Notes: generated from the sequence alone by a model not told the origin. A stretch of 64,000 bases of DNA from an uncultured Ulvibacter sp. (GCA_938083445.1 CALKCP010000015.1:1-64000), one strand, 5' to 3'. Positions 28,986-38,264 are shown, numbered from the stretch's first letter. Numbers and translations are program-made.

Positions 28986-29750
28986 ATGTTAACAGACACA
29001 CACACCCATTTATATAGTGACGCATTTACAGAGGATCGTGACGCCATGATGCAGCGTGCAAGAGATGCAGGTGTAAAACGATTCTTTATTCCTGCCATAG
29101 ACTCGGGATACACAAACGCAATGTATGACCTAGAATCAAAATACCCCGAAGAGGTCTTTCTTATGATGGGCTTGCATCCAACTTCAGTGAAAGAAAATTT
29201 TGAGGAAGAATTAGACCATGTGGAAGCTCAGTTTAAGCGAAGAAGTTTTTATGCTGTTGGTGAAATTGGGATTGATTTATATTGGGATAAAGCGACGCTA
29301 TCGATTCAGAAAATTGCTTTTAAAAGGCAGATTCAGCTAGCCAAAAAATACAAACTACCCATTATTATTCATTGTCGAGATGCTTTTGATGAAATATTTG
29401 ACGTACTTGAATCAGAAAAAGGAGATGATCTATCGGGTATATTTCATTGCTTTACAGGGACAATAGAGCAGGCAAATCGCGCCATTTCCTATAATATGAA
29501 ATTAGGCATCGGAGGTGTTGTGACGTTCAAAAATGGAAAAATTGACCGCTTCCTAAACCAAATAGACTTGAAGCACATTGTTTTGGAAACCGATTCACCT
29601 TACCTTGCACCAGTGCCACACCGCGGGAAACGAAATGAAAGTGCATATCTCACATTGGTAAGTGATAAAATTTCGGATATCTATGATATTTCACTCGAAG
29701 AAGTAGCAGCAACTACAACTAAAAACGCTAAAGATGTTTTTGGCATATAA
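28986..29750 (+). CDS. tatD: TatD-family metal-dependent hydrolase
   Basis: LTDTHTHLYSDAF...GLHPTSVKENF...AVGEIGIDLYWD...IIIHCRDAFDEIFDVL...FHCFTGT...LETDSPYLAPVPHRGKRNESAY. ATG 28986 preferred over the 28938 start. Confidence 0.95.
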   Translation: MLTDTHTHLYSDAFTEDRDAMMQRARDAGVKRFFIPAIDSGYTNAMYDLESKYPEEVFLMMGLHPTSVKENFEEELDHVEAQFKRRSFYAVGEIGIDLYWDKATLSIQKIAFKRQIQLAKKYKLPIIIHCRDAFDEIFDVLESEKGDDLSGIFHCFTGTIEQANRAISYNMKLGIGGVVTFKNGKIDRFLNQIDLKHIVLETDSPYLAPVPHRGKRNESAYLTLVSDKISDIYDISLEEVAATTTKNAKDVFGI

Positions 29751-29788
29751 AGTGCTATGCAGATAGATTCGAACTTTAAAAATGTATT

Positions 29789-30817
29789 ATGAATAAAAAA
29801 TCAAATATACTTCTTATATATACCGGCGGTACCATTGGAATGATCAGAGATTTTGAAACAGGTGCGCTCAAGAATTTCAACTTTAAAGATCTGCTTAAGC
29901 ACATCCCTGAATTAAAATTGTTGGACTGTAATATTTCAACACGAAGTTTTGAGAAACCTATTGACAGTTCAAATATGAACCCAAAATATTGGATTGATAT
30001 TGCTTCTATCATTGAGGATAATTACACGATGTTCGACGGGTTTGTAATCTTACATGGAAGTGACACCATGTCCTATACCGCTTCTGCACTTAGTTTTATG
30101 CTCGAAAACTTATCGAAACCTGTAATCTTCACTGGGTCGCAATTACCGATTGGGGATCTCCGAACCGATGCAAAAGAAAACTTAATTACATCCATTCAAA
30201 TAGCAGCACTAAAGGAAAATGGGTTCTCTAGTATTACTGAAGTGGGTCTATATTTTGAGTATAAATTATATCGCGCCAACCGAACTACCAAAATAAACGC
30301 AGAACATTTTGAAGCATTCGCGTCTTTAAACTATCCCGCCCTGGTTCAAAGTGGGGTTCACTTGAAAGTGAACAAAAATGCCTTGTTACCAGTAAATAGA
30401 AGGAAAAAATTAAAGGTTCATAAAAAGATGGAGTCAAACATCCTTCTTGTAAAGATGTTTCCCGGTCTTGATGAGACCACAATAAACCATCTTTTTAATT
30501 ATCCCCAAATAAAAGGCCTGGTTTTAGAATCGTATGGTAGTGGTAATCTTACAAATGAACCCTGGTTTCTTTCCGCTTTAAAAAAAATTATTGCTAGAGA
30601 CATTCCTGTTATCAATGTCACTCAATGTTCGGGAGGTAGTGTTTCAATGGGCAAATATGAAACCAGCCTTGAACTTAAAAAGTTAGGGGTTATTTCGGCG
30701 AAAGATGCTACAACTGAAGCTGCCCTTGCAAAGTTGATGTATCTTTTGGGTGAAAAGCTCACTTCAAATAGTTTCAAAACAATTTTTGAAACTTCTTTGC
30801 GAGGAGAAATGCATTAA
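29789..30817 (+). CDS. ansA: Type I (cytosolic) L-asparaginase
   Basis: ILLIYTGGTIGMIRD; GFVILHGSDTMSYTASALSFML; VIFTGSQLPIGDLRTDAKENL. Confidence 0.93.
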   Translation: MNKKSNILLIYTGGTIGMIRDFETGALKNFNFKDLLKHIPELKLLDCNISTRSFEKPIDSSNMNPKYWIDIASIIEDNYTMFDGFVILHGSDTMSYTASALSFMLENLSKPVIFTGSQLPIGDLRTDAKENLITSIQIAALKENGFSSITEVGLYFEYKLYRANRTTKINAEHFEAFASLNYPALVQSGVHLKVNKNALLPVNRRKKLKVHKKMESNILLVKMFPGLDETTINHLFNYPQIKGLVLESYGSGNLTNEPWFLSALKKIIARDIPVINVTQCSGGSVSMGKYETSLELKKLGVISAKDATTEAALAKLMYLLGEKLTSNSFKTIFETSLRGEMH

Positions 30818-30906
30818 ATAATTACTTAAACACTTTTATATCATTTCTTTTTTTTTGTTCTTTGCCATCCGTTTTAAGTCTTAAATTAGATCTAAACGTA
30901 TCTTTT

Positions 30907-30991
30907 AGAGAGGTGGCCGAGTGGCTTAAGGCGCACGCCTGGAAAGCGTGTATACGGCAACGTATCGAGGGTTCGAATCCCTTCCTCTCTG
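30907..30991 (+). tRNA. tRNA-Ser (anticodon GGA)
   Basis: AGAGAGGTGGCCGAGTGGCTTAAGGCGCACGCCTGGAAAGCGTGTATACGGCAACGTATCGAGGGTTCGAATCCCTTCCTCTCTG: class II tRNA with variable arm, anticodon loop CTGGAAA. Confidence 0.96.
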
Positions 30992-31285
30992 CAAATACAT
31001 CCCTCCCTTTACCATTTACTCGATCCAACTCAAATAAATCGTAAAGGGCGTCGATAAAAACAGTGCCCATGGCAGTTTCCTAATGACTCATCAATAACAT
31101 TGGATAAAGTGTCGCAATAAATATGGGATTACAATCCCTTCAAATGGCCTGTAACAATCATATCTAGAAGGATCAGGCCGCTCAATGAAAAAAATAATAG
31201 TGGTCATTCTAGTTCTCTTTTCTAGCAGTTAAAAAGGGAAAAGAGGGCGATAACCAACCTAATTTTATCAAATTAATTCCGATTC

Positions 31286-31320
31286 ATCTTAATTTCAGAT
31301 CTTAACTATCTTAATTCCAG
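31286..31320. repeat. Imperfect direct repeats (ATCTTAATTTCAG / ATCTTAACT / ATCTTAATTCCAG) upstream of the exbB promoter
   Basis: ATCTTA recurs at 31286, 31299 and 31308. The two 13-mers differ at one position. Confidence 0.55.
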
Positions 31321-31347
31321 TAAAGACAGTAAGTCAGCAAATTTATT

Positions 31348-31378
31348 ATTGTAGATTCACTAAATTATTTTATCTTTA
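31348..31378 (+). promoter_or_regulatory. Putative promoter of the exbB operon: ATTG-N19-TATCTTTA
   Basis: ATTG at 31348-31351 and TATCTTTA at 31371-31378 (one off TAnnTTTG), spacing 19. Confidence 0.55.
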
Positions 31379-31416
31379 GCACCTTAAAACTAAAAACAAA
31401 CTTTAAGTCAATAGCA

Positions 31417-32217
31417 ATGAAAAAAATATTTTCTATTATGGCAATTGCCGCATTGGTTTTTGCAGGAACATTCACTGCAACTGCAGCGCAAACTTCGCCA
31501 ATTTCAACTCAAACGCTAACAGCAGCAGCAACAATCACCTTTGTGCAAAATGAAGATGACGCTGGTTCAGGAGCTGAAGAAGAAGGATGGCATCAAAATT
31601 TAAAACAACGTTTTATTGAAGGTGGTCCAAGCTTTATGGGAATCGTCCTATTATGTTTGATTCTCGGATTAGCAATTGCTATCGAAAGAATAATTTATTT
31701 AAATCTTTCAACTACAAACACTCAAAAATTAGCACAGGATGTCGAGGATGCATTGAGCTCTGGAGGTATTGATGCTGCTAAGGAAGTTTGCCGTAATACA
31801 AAGGGGCCCGTAGCTTCTATATACTACCAAGGTCTTGAAAGAGCTGATGAAAGTATTGACGCGGCAGAAAAAGCTGTTGTAGCTTACGGTGGTGTTCAAA
31901 TGGGACAGTTGGAGAAAAACGTTTCTTGGATTTCATTGTTTATTGCTTTGGCACCTATGCTTGGTTTCATGGGAACCGTAATTGGAATGATATTCGCGTT
32001 TGATAAAATTGAAGCTGCAGGAGACATGAACCCGTCCTTAGTAGCTGGTGGTATTAAAGTGGCACTTCTAACTACAGTATTTGGTTTAGTAGTTGCTATT
32101 ATTCTTCAAATCTTTTATAATTATATCATTGCAAAAATTGACAGCATTGTAAATAGTATGGAAGATGCTTCTATCACATTAATTGATATGTTGGTAGATC
32201 ACAAAAACAAAAAATAA
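31417..32217 (+). CDS. MotA/TolQ/ExbB proton channel family protein
   Basis: Signal-like N-terminus plus the TolQ/ExbB core (VSWISLFIALAPMLGFMGTVIGMIFAFDKIEAAGDMNPSLVAGGIKVALLTTVFGLVVAIILQIFYN). Confidence 0.93.
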   Translation: MKKIFSIMAIAALVFAGTFTATAAQTSPISTQTLTAAATITFVQNEDDAGSGAEEEGWHQNLKQRFIEGGPSFMGIVLLCLILGLAIAIERIIYLNLSTTNTQKLAQDVEDALSSGGIDAAKEVCRNTKGPVASIYYQGLERADESIDAAEKAVVAYGGVQMGQLEKNVSWISLFIALAPMLGFMGTVIGMIFAFDKIEAAGDMNPSLVAGGIKVALLTTVFGLVVAIILQIFYNYIIAKIDSIVNSMEDASITLIDMLVDHKNKK

Positions 32218-32236
32218 TTTTAATACATACCAAATA

Positions 32237-32665
32237 ATGGGTTTACATAAAATTTTAAAAATTGTCGCGTTGATACTTAGTGTTGCTGGTGTTATATCTT
32301 TAGCAATGATAGTGTCTAACGGTGACGATGCGGTAAAAGCAACGGGGGAAGGTCTTGATGGATTCTTGTACATTGCATACATTATGTTTGCTTTGGTTCT
32401 TTTTTTCGTAGTCATTTTTGTTCTGAAGGGTATTCTAGCAGGAGATATTAAAAAAACCTTGATCACAGTGGGTGCTTTCTTGGCCGTTGTTATCATCTCC
32501 TATGTAACAGCAGATGGATCTGAAACGCTTATGAAGGATGGTAAAACACTATCCGAAAGTGGCTCAAGATGGATTTCAACAGGGATAAACGCATTTGTCC
32601 TTTTAGGAATCATAGCGATAGGGTCCATGACCTTTAGTGGAGTTAAAAAATTAATTAGTAAATAA
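32237..32665 (+). CDS. Small multi-pass membrane protein of unknown function in the exbB operon
   Basis: 142 aa with about 4 hydrophobic segments. Stop overlaps the downstream exbD start (TAATG). Confidence 0.8.
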   Translation: MGLHKILKIVALILSVAGVISLAMIVSNGDDAVKATGEGLDGFLYIAYIMFALVLFFVVIFVLKGILAGDIKKTLITVGAFLAVVIISYVTADGSETLMKDGKTLSESGSRWISTGINAFVLLGIIAIGSMTFSGVKKLISK

Positions 32666-33288
32666 TGGCGAGAAGAGCAACACCAGAAGTTAATGCAGGC
32701 TCTATGGCGGACATAGCCTTCCTCTTGCTTATTTTCTTTTTAGTAACAACTACTATTGAGAAAGATAAGGGGATAGCTAGACAACTTCCGCCCATTGAAC
32801 CTCCTACCGAAGAACCCCCAATAATAAAAGAGAAAAATCTTTTTATAGTTAACGTAAATAAGAGCGATCAATTATTAGTGGAGGACGAATTGATGGAGCT
32901 TAAAGACTTAAGACTCGCTGCTATCGAATTTTTAGATAATGGTGGAGCAGTTGCAGGAAGTCCTGAATATTGCAGTCATTGTAAAGGGGATCGGTCTACA
33001 AGTTCATCTGATAATCCGGATAAAGCCGTTATATCTGTTCAAAATGACAGGCTAACTTCCTATAAAATGTATATATCGGTTCAAAATGAACTGGTAGCTG
33101 CTTACAATTTTTTAAGGAACAGAGAGTCGGAGCGTTTATACGGTTGGAAATTTACTGAAATGAAGAAGAATGTAGCAGATGGTAATTTCTCAGGGGATGA
33201 AGAAATAATAAAATCCAAGCTAGAAAACATCCAGAAACTGTTTCCTCTCAAATTATCAGAAGCAGAACCAAAGAAATCAGGACTTTAA
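32665..33288 (+). CDS. ExbD/TolR-family protein (long periplasmic domain with CxxC)
   Basis: VNAGSMADIAFLLLIFFLVTTTI ExbD TM helix with conserved Asp; periplasmic YCSHCKGD insert. Confidence 0.9.
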   Translation: MARRATPEVNAGSMADIAFLLLIFFLVTTTIEKDKGIARQLPPIEPPTEEPPIIKEKNLFIVNVNKSDQLLVEDELMELKDLRLAAIEFLDNGGAVAGSPEYCSHCKGDRSTSSSDNPDKAVISVQNDRLTSYKMYISVQNELVAAYNFLRNRESERLYGWKFTEMKKNVADGNFSGDEEIIKSKLENIQKLFPLKLSEAEPKKSGL

Positions 33289-33300
33289 AAAAAGCATACT

Positions 33301-33774
33301 ATGTCAAAATTCACAAAGAAAAAAAGTGGAGAATTACCTGCGGTTAACACTGCGTCATTGCCTGATATTGTATTTATGTTATTGTTTTTCTTCATGGTTG
33401 TTACTGTTTTAAGAAACAACAATCTTTTGGTCTTAAATCAAATGCCAAAGGCGGATCAAGTTGAAAAATTACAGAAAGATCGATCTGTATATATCTTTGC
33501 TGGCAAGCCAAGTGCTCGTTATCAAGATAAATACGGGAGAGAAGGGAAAATTCAAATAGGTGATAAGTACACAGACATTACAAGTCTAAAATTTGCCTTA
33601 GAAGAAGCGAGACGTAAACTTCGTCCAGAACTTCAAGAAAAAGTGATGGTAGCTTTGAAGGTTGATAAGGAGACCAACACAGGTCTTGTTTCTGACATCA
33701 AACAAGAATTGCGCGAATTAAATATGTTAAAACTTATTTATATTACCGCCCAAGGAAATGAATTAGACCAATAG
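33301..33774 (+). CDS. ExbD/TolR-family protein, second paralogue
   Basis: VNTASLPDIVFMLLFFFMVVTVL TM helix with conserved Asp. Confidence 0.9.
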   Translation: MSKFTKKKSGELPAVNTASLPDIVFMLLFFFMVVTVLRNNNLLVLNQMPKADQVEKLQKDRSVYIFAGKPSARYQDKYGREGKIQIGDKYTDITSLKFALEEARRKLRPELQEKVMVALKVDKETNTGLVSDIKQELRELNMLKLIYITAQGNELDQ

Positions 33775-33798
33775 GTATTTGCTCTATTACTATATACG

Positions 33799-33829
33799 AA
33801 ACCCTGTGCTGATATTCAGTACAGGGTTT
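33799..33829 (+). terminator. Intrinsic terminator after the second exbD gene
   Basis: AAACCCTGT/ACAGGGTTT 9-bp stem followed by ATTGTTTT. Confidence 0.75.
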
Positions 33830-33869
33830 ATTGTTTTAGATATATTAAAATTACAATTATCTTTATACC

Positions 33870-34577
33870 ATGCTACGATGTTTACAACTCTGTATTTGCT
33901 TTTTTTTAGGGTTCCTATCTTATAACACTTTCGCTCAAAGCACCCTTCCAAATGCTGAAAGTGATACGAAATATCGTGAAGATCAATTTTACATTGGAGC
34001 GACCTATAATGTATTGGCAGACGTCCCAACTGGGGTAAAAATTCGAGGCCTATCTGGAGGTATTCAATTTGGTTTTTTAAGAGACATGCCCTTAAATAAA
34101 AGGCGCAATGTAGCCATTGCCATTGGTGCTGGCCTTTCATTTAATGTATATGGTCAACTACTATTTATCGGAGAAGAAGCTGATGGGAAAACAATTTTCA
34201 CAGTCCTGGACGATCAAGATGTAGACTTTACAAGAAATAGCTTTAGCACATCGACTGTTGATGTTCCAGTTGAACTTCGCTGGCGCACATCAACTGCTGA
34301 GACATATACATTTTGGCGAATCTATGCAGGGTTTAATATTGGCTATACGTATTGGCATAAAAGCACCTTCAAGCAAGAAGGAAACAACGTGAATCAAACA
34401 GATATTCCAGAGTTTCAGAAATTAAGACTTGGAACCTCTTTAACACTCGGATATAATTCTTTTAATTTTATAGCTAGTTATAGCCTCAACCCTTTTTTTA
34501 AAGATGCGCTAACCACCGACGGACAAGAAGTTCTTTTTCGCACCTTACAATTAGGAATGGTATTTTATATACTATAG
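33870..34577 (+). CDS. Outer membrane beta-barrel (porin-family) protein
   Basis: Signal peptide (MLRCLQLCICFFLGFLSYNTFAQ), alternating beta-strand pattern, C-terminal aromatic/hydrophobic strand (LFRTLQLGMVFYIL). Confidence 0.75.
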   Translation: MLRCLQLCICFFLGFLSYNTFAQSTLPNAESDTKYREDQFYIGATYNVLADVPTGVKIRGLSGGIQFGFLRDMPLNKRRNVAIAIGAGLSFNVYGQLLFIGEEADGKTIFTVLDDQDVDFTRNSFSTSTVDVPVELRWRTSTAETYTFWRIYAGFNIGYTYWHKSTFKQEGNNVNQTDIPEFQKLRLGTSLTLGYNSFNFIASYSLNPFFKDALTTDGQEVLFRTLQLGMVFYIL

Positions 34578-35177
34578 CCAGTAATTCATCATTATTAACT
34601 GAGGCAACACACCAGTAAAGAAACCTGCAATAAGTTCAATTGCACTGTGCGAATTTGTATGTAGCCTAGATGTTGCAACCCATCCATTCGCTATAAAAAA
34701 CAAACTTATAGTGAACACTAAGTCTACCTTAAAATACAGCCCTAAAGCCATTAAAAAAATGGTTAGGCCAGAGATACCTATTTGATGCAAACTAACCTTA
34801 AACTTTAGCAAAACGAGCATCAAGGCTAACAGTGTTGAGAATAGTATTCCGACGAAAAAATAGTATAACTCAGGATTTTCATACGGCTCAAAAACCATCT
34901 TAATAATCAACAACAATAGCACGCATTGAATCATTAACGGAATTTTTCGATCTTCAACTCTTTCGAGATGTATTGACGACAAAATTTTCAAGTTTTTTAA
35001 TAAGAAAAAGGTGATAATTGGAATAAGCACTGTTATTATTAAAACGGCCATTACACTTGCCAATAGCATTTCAACTTCAAAAAAACGTGGACTAATGCCA
35101 AAATACAAAAGCACTCCTAACAAGGGCATTAACAAAGGGTGAAAAATATAAGCGCCTATTCTAAGAAGAAAATCCAT
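34572..35177 (-). CDS. Conserved multi-pass membrane protein of unknown function
   Basis: 201 aa with multiple hydrophobic helices; starts in a TAATG overlap with the rpoN stop. Confidence 0.75.
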   Translation of the reverse strand: MDFLLRIGAYIFHPLLMPLLGVLLYFGISPRFFEVEMLLASVMAVLIITVLIPIITFFLLKNLKILSSIHLERVEDRKIPLMIQCVLLLLIIKMVFEPYENPELYYFFVGILFSTLLALMLVLLKFKVSLHQIGISGLTIFLMALGLYFKVDLVFTISLFFIANGWVATSRLHTNSHSAIELIAGFFTGVLPQLIMMNYWL

Positions 35178-36640
35178 TATATTTCTTTTCTAAGTCGAGC
35201 AACAGGTAAATCTAATTGTTCCCGATATTTGGCAACCGTTCTTCGTGCGATGGGATACCCTTTTTCCAATAATAATTTAGCCAATTTATCGTCAGTAAAT
35301 GGCTTCCTTTTATTTTCTTCGCCGATCGTAATTTCAAGAATTTTCTTGATCTCTTTCGTAGAAACGTCTTCGCCTTGATCATTCTTCATGGATTCGCTGA
35401 AAAACTCCTTAATCAATCGCGTACCGTAAGGAGTATCTACATATTTACTATTTGCTACTCTTGAAACTGTCGAGATATCCATTTTAATTTTATCGGCAAT
35501 ATCCTTTAAAATCATGGGTTTCAATTTACGTTCATCACCTGATAAAAAATAGCCTTCCTGATGATGCATAATTGAATTCATAGTAACGAAGAGGGTCTGC
35601 TGTCTTTGCTTAATTGCATCAATAAACCACTTGGCCGCATCTAATTTTTGTTTAATGAATTGAACGGCGTCTTTTTGAGATTTCGATTTTTGCGTAGCTT
35701 CCTTATAGCCTTTTAACATGTTTGTGTACTCCCTTGACACGTGCAATTCGGGGGCGTTTCTTCCATTAAGTGTTAGTTCCAATGTTCCTTCAACGATTGT
35801 TATTGCAAAATCAGGCACAACATGTTCTACGATTTTGTTATTTCCAGCATAGGTACCTCCTGGCTTTGGATTTAAACCTTCTATTTCGTGAATTGCACTA
35901 CGTAATTGGTCTTCCGATATCGTGTATTTCTGAATTAATTTAGCGTAGTGCTTTTTAGAAAAATGTTCAAAAGAATCTCTTAGTATCGATATTGCCAATG
36001 CCACTCCTTGGCTATCCTTTTTTCTCAGAAGTTGGATTAACAAACACTCTTGAAGGTCTCTGGCCCCTACTCCTGGCGGATCGAGATCTTGAACCAACCG
36101 AAGAACCTTTTCTATTTTATCTACTGTGGTATATACATTTTGGGTGAAGGCGAGATCATCTACTATATCGATAAGTTGACGCCTTATATAACCGCTTTCA
36201 TCAACGCTCCCAACCAGAAATCGAGAGATCTCCTGTTCTTCTTCGTCTAAGCGGTATGTGCTTAATTGCTGCATTAAATACTGCGTAAATGAAGTTCCTG
36301 CAGCATATGGCATTTGCTTCTCCTCATCGTCTGCACTATAATTATTTGCCGACAACTTGTATCCCGGCGTCTCGTCATCACTTAAATAATCATCTACATT
36401 TATCTCTGTCTCAACAATCTCGGTACCCTCATCAAAATCATCTTCGAGGCTGTCATCGCCGAAGTCATCATCAAAACTTTCAGTCTCCTCCTTGCCTCCC
36501 TCTAATGCGGGGTTTTCATTCATTTCTTGAGAAATTCTTTGTTCAAATGCCTGCGTTGGCAATTGAATCAACTTCATCAACTGGATCTGTTGCGGAGATA
36601 ACTTTTGTGATAATTTAAAATTGAGTTGTTGTTTAAGCAT
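35177..36640 (-). CDS. rpoN: RNA polymerase sigma-54 factor
   Basis: N-terminal Q-rich region (LNFKLSQKLSPQQIQLMKLIQLPTQAFEQRI) and C-terminal RpoN box-like ARRTVAKYREQLDLPVARLRK. Confidence 0.97.
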   Translation of the reverse strand: MLKQQLNFKLSQKLSPQQIQLMKLIQLPTQAFEQRISQEMNENPALEGGKEETESFDDDFGDDSLEDDFDEGTEIVETEINVDDYLSDDETPGYKLSANNYSADDEEKQMPYAAGTSFTQYLMQQLSTYRLDEEEQEISRFLVGSVDESGYIRRQLIDIVDDLAFTQNVYTTVDKIEKVLRLVQDLDPPGVGARDLQECLLIQLLRKKDSQGVALAISILRDSFEHFSKKHYAKLIQKYTISEDQLRSAIHEIEGLNPKPGGTYAGNNKIVEHVVPDFAITIVEGTLELTLNGRNAPELHVSREYTNMLKGYKEATQKSKSQKDAVQFIKQKLDAAKWFIDAIKQRQQTLFVTMNSIMHHQEGYFLSGDERKLKPMILKDIADKIKMDISTVSRVANSKYVDTPYGTRLIKEFFSESMKNDQGEDVSTKEIKKILEITIGEENKRKPFTDDKLAKLLLEKGYPIARRTVAKYREQLDLPVARLRKEI

Positions 36641-36771
36641 GATTTATTTTGATACAGATAAAGTTAAAAAAAAGGAATTACTTTATCGGTAAAGTAATTC
36701 GTTTTAACAACCTGCTTTCACATAGCGATTTTAACACAATCAAAACGGTATATCGTAAGGACATTTTAGGC

Positions 36772-38214
36772 CTAAAACTCGGCATTTCCGGGTGTGCGAG
36801 GATAAGGAATTACATCTCTAATATTTCCCATGCCTGTAACAAACTGAACCATGCGTTCAAAACCCAATCCGAATCCACTATGAGTAGCCGTTCCGAACTT
36901 TCGTAATTCCAGATACCACCACAGTTCTTTTTCGTCGATACCCATCGCCTCCATTTTCTGTTTTAAAACGTCATAGCGCTCTTCACGTTGCGATCCTCCA
37001 ACGATTTCTCCAATGCCAGGGAATAAAACATCCATGGCCCGAACCGTTTTTCCATCATCGTTCAAACGCATATAAAAGGCCTTGATCTTGGCAGGATAAT
37101 CAAACAAAATTACCGGGCACTTAAAGTGTTTTTCTACCAAAAATCGTTCATGCTCACTTTGCAAATCGGCACCCCATTCTTCAATTATATATTTAAATTT
37201 TTTCTTTTGATTTGGCTTGGATCTTTTTAAAATTTCAATGGCTTCTGTATAACTTACGCGCTTAAAATTATTTTCGACGATAAACGCTATTTTTTCTGTT
37301 AAAGTCATATCACTTCTCTCCGCCATGGGCTTCGACTTTTCTTCCTGTAACAAACGACTCTCTAAAAACTCTAGATCCTCCTTGCAGTTATCTAATGCAT
37401 ATTTAAGGATGTATTTTATGAAGTCTTCAGCGAGATCCATATTTGCGTCTAAATCATTAAACGCAACTTCAGGTTCTATCATCCAAAATTCTGCTAGATG
37501 ACGCGACGTATTAGAATTCTCAGCCCTAAAGGTAGGTCCAAATGTATACACCTTTCCTAAACCCATCGCATAGGTTTCGGCTTCCAGTTGACCACTCACT
37601 GTTAAATTGGTCTCCTTTCCGAAGAAATCTTCTTTGTAATTGACATTCCCGTTCTCATCTAGGGGTGGATTTGTTGGGCTTAAAGAACTCACGCGGAACA
37701 TTTCGCCAGCCCCTTCTGCATCACTCCCTGTAACAATTGGCGTGTGCATATAGTTAAAGCCATTCTTCTGAAAATATTCATGTACCGCAAAAGATAATTT
37801 AGACCGCGTGCGCATCACTGCGCTAAAAGTGTTCGTTCTAACACGCAAATGTGCTTGCTCTCTCAGTGTTTCTAGACTGTGTCGTTTCGGAGATAAAATT
37901 GTTAATTTCACCTCTTCCGGATTTGCTTCCCCTAAAATATCTACGCTATCAACCTGTATTTCAACATTTTGTCCTTGACCTTGGCTTTTAACAAGTACGC
38001 CAGTAATTTTAATGGCTGCTCCTACTGAGATTTTCTTTATTACATCATCGTCAAAGCTTTCAAAATCTATAACACATTGTAGGTTTTTGATTGTAGACCC
38101 ATCGTTCAATGCAATAAAGCGATTGCTCCTAAAAGAGCGCACCCAACCTTTCACTATAAACTCATGGTGTGAAGGTTCACTTCTCAACAATGTACTAATT
38201 TCTGTATGCTGCAT
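36772..38214 (-). CDS. asnS: Asparaginyl-tRNA synthetase
   Basis: Class II synthetase motifs (FGPTFRAENSNTSRHLAEFWMIEPE; GFGLGFERMVQFVTGMGNIRDVIPYPRTPGNAEF). Confidence 0.97.
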   Translation of the reverse strand: MQHTEISTLLRSEPSHHEFIVKGWVRSFRSNRFIALNDGSTIKNLQCVIDFESFDDDVIKKISVGAAIKITGVLVKSQGQGQNVEIQVDSVDILGEANPEEVKLTILSPKRHSLETLREQAHLRVRTNTFSAVMRTRSKLSFAVHEYFQKNGFNYMHTPIVTGSDAEGAGEMFRVSSLSPTNPPLDENGNVNYKEDFFGKETNLTVSGQLEAETYAMGLGKVYTFGPTFRAENSNTSRHLAEFWMIEPEVAFNDLDANMDLAEDFIKYILKYALDNCKEDLEFLESRLLQEEKSKPMAERSDMTLTEKIAFIVENNFKRVSYTEAIEILKRSKPNQKKKFKYIIEEWGADLQSEHERFLVEKHFKCPVILFDYPAKIKAFYMRLNDDGKTVRAMDVLFPGIGEIVGGSQREERYDVLKQKMEAMGIDEKELWWYLELRKFGTATHSGFGLGFERMVQFVTGMGNIRDVIPYPRTPGNAEF

Positions 38215-38233
38215 AACGATTTAAATTGAGGCG

Positions 38234-38264
38234 CAAATATAATTTATTAGAAACAAAGGGCAAA
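38234..38264 (-). promoter_or_regulatory. asnS promoter: TTTG-N19-TATATTTG
   Basis: Reverse complement TTTGCCCTTTGTTTCTAATAAATTATATTTG, an exact match to the Bacteroidota -33/-7 consensus with 19-nt spacing; -7 G lies about 20 nt from the asnS ATG. Confidence 0.8.

Noticed and set aside
30822-31070. ORFs 30822-31070 (-) and 30862-31044 (+) with ERKGFEPSIRCRIHAFQACALSHSATSL / EVAEWLKAHAWKACIRQRIEGSNPFLSA
   Set aside because: These are translations of the tRNA-Ser gene, a recurrent annotation artefact.
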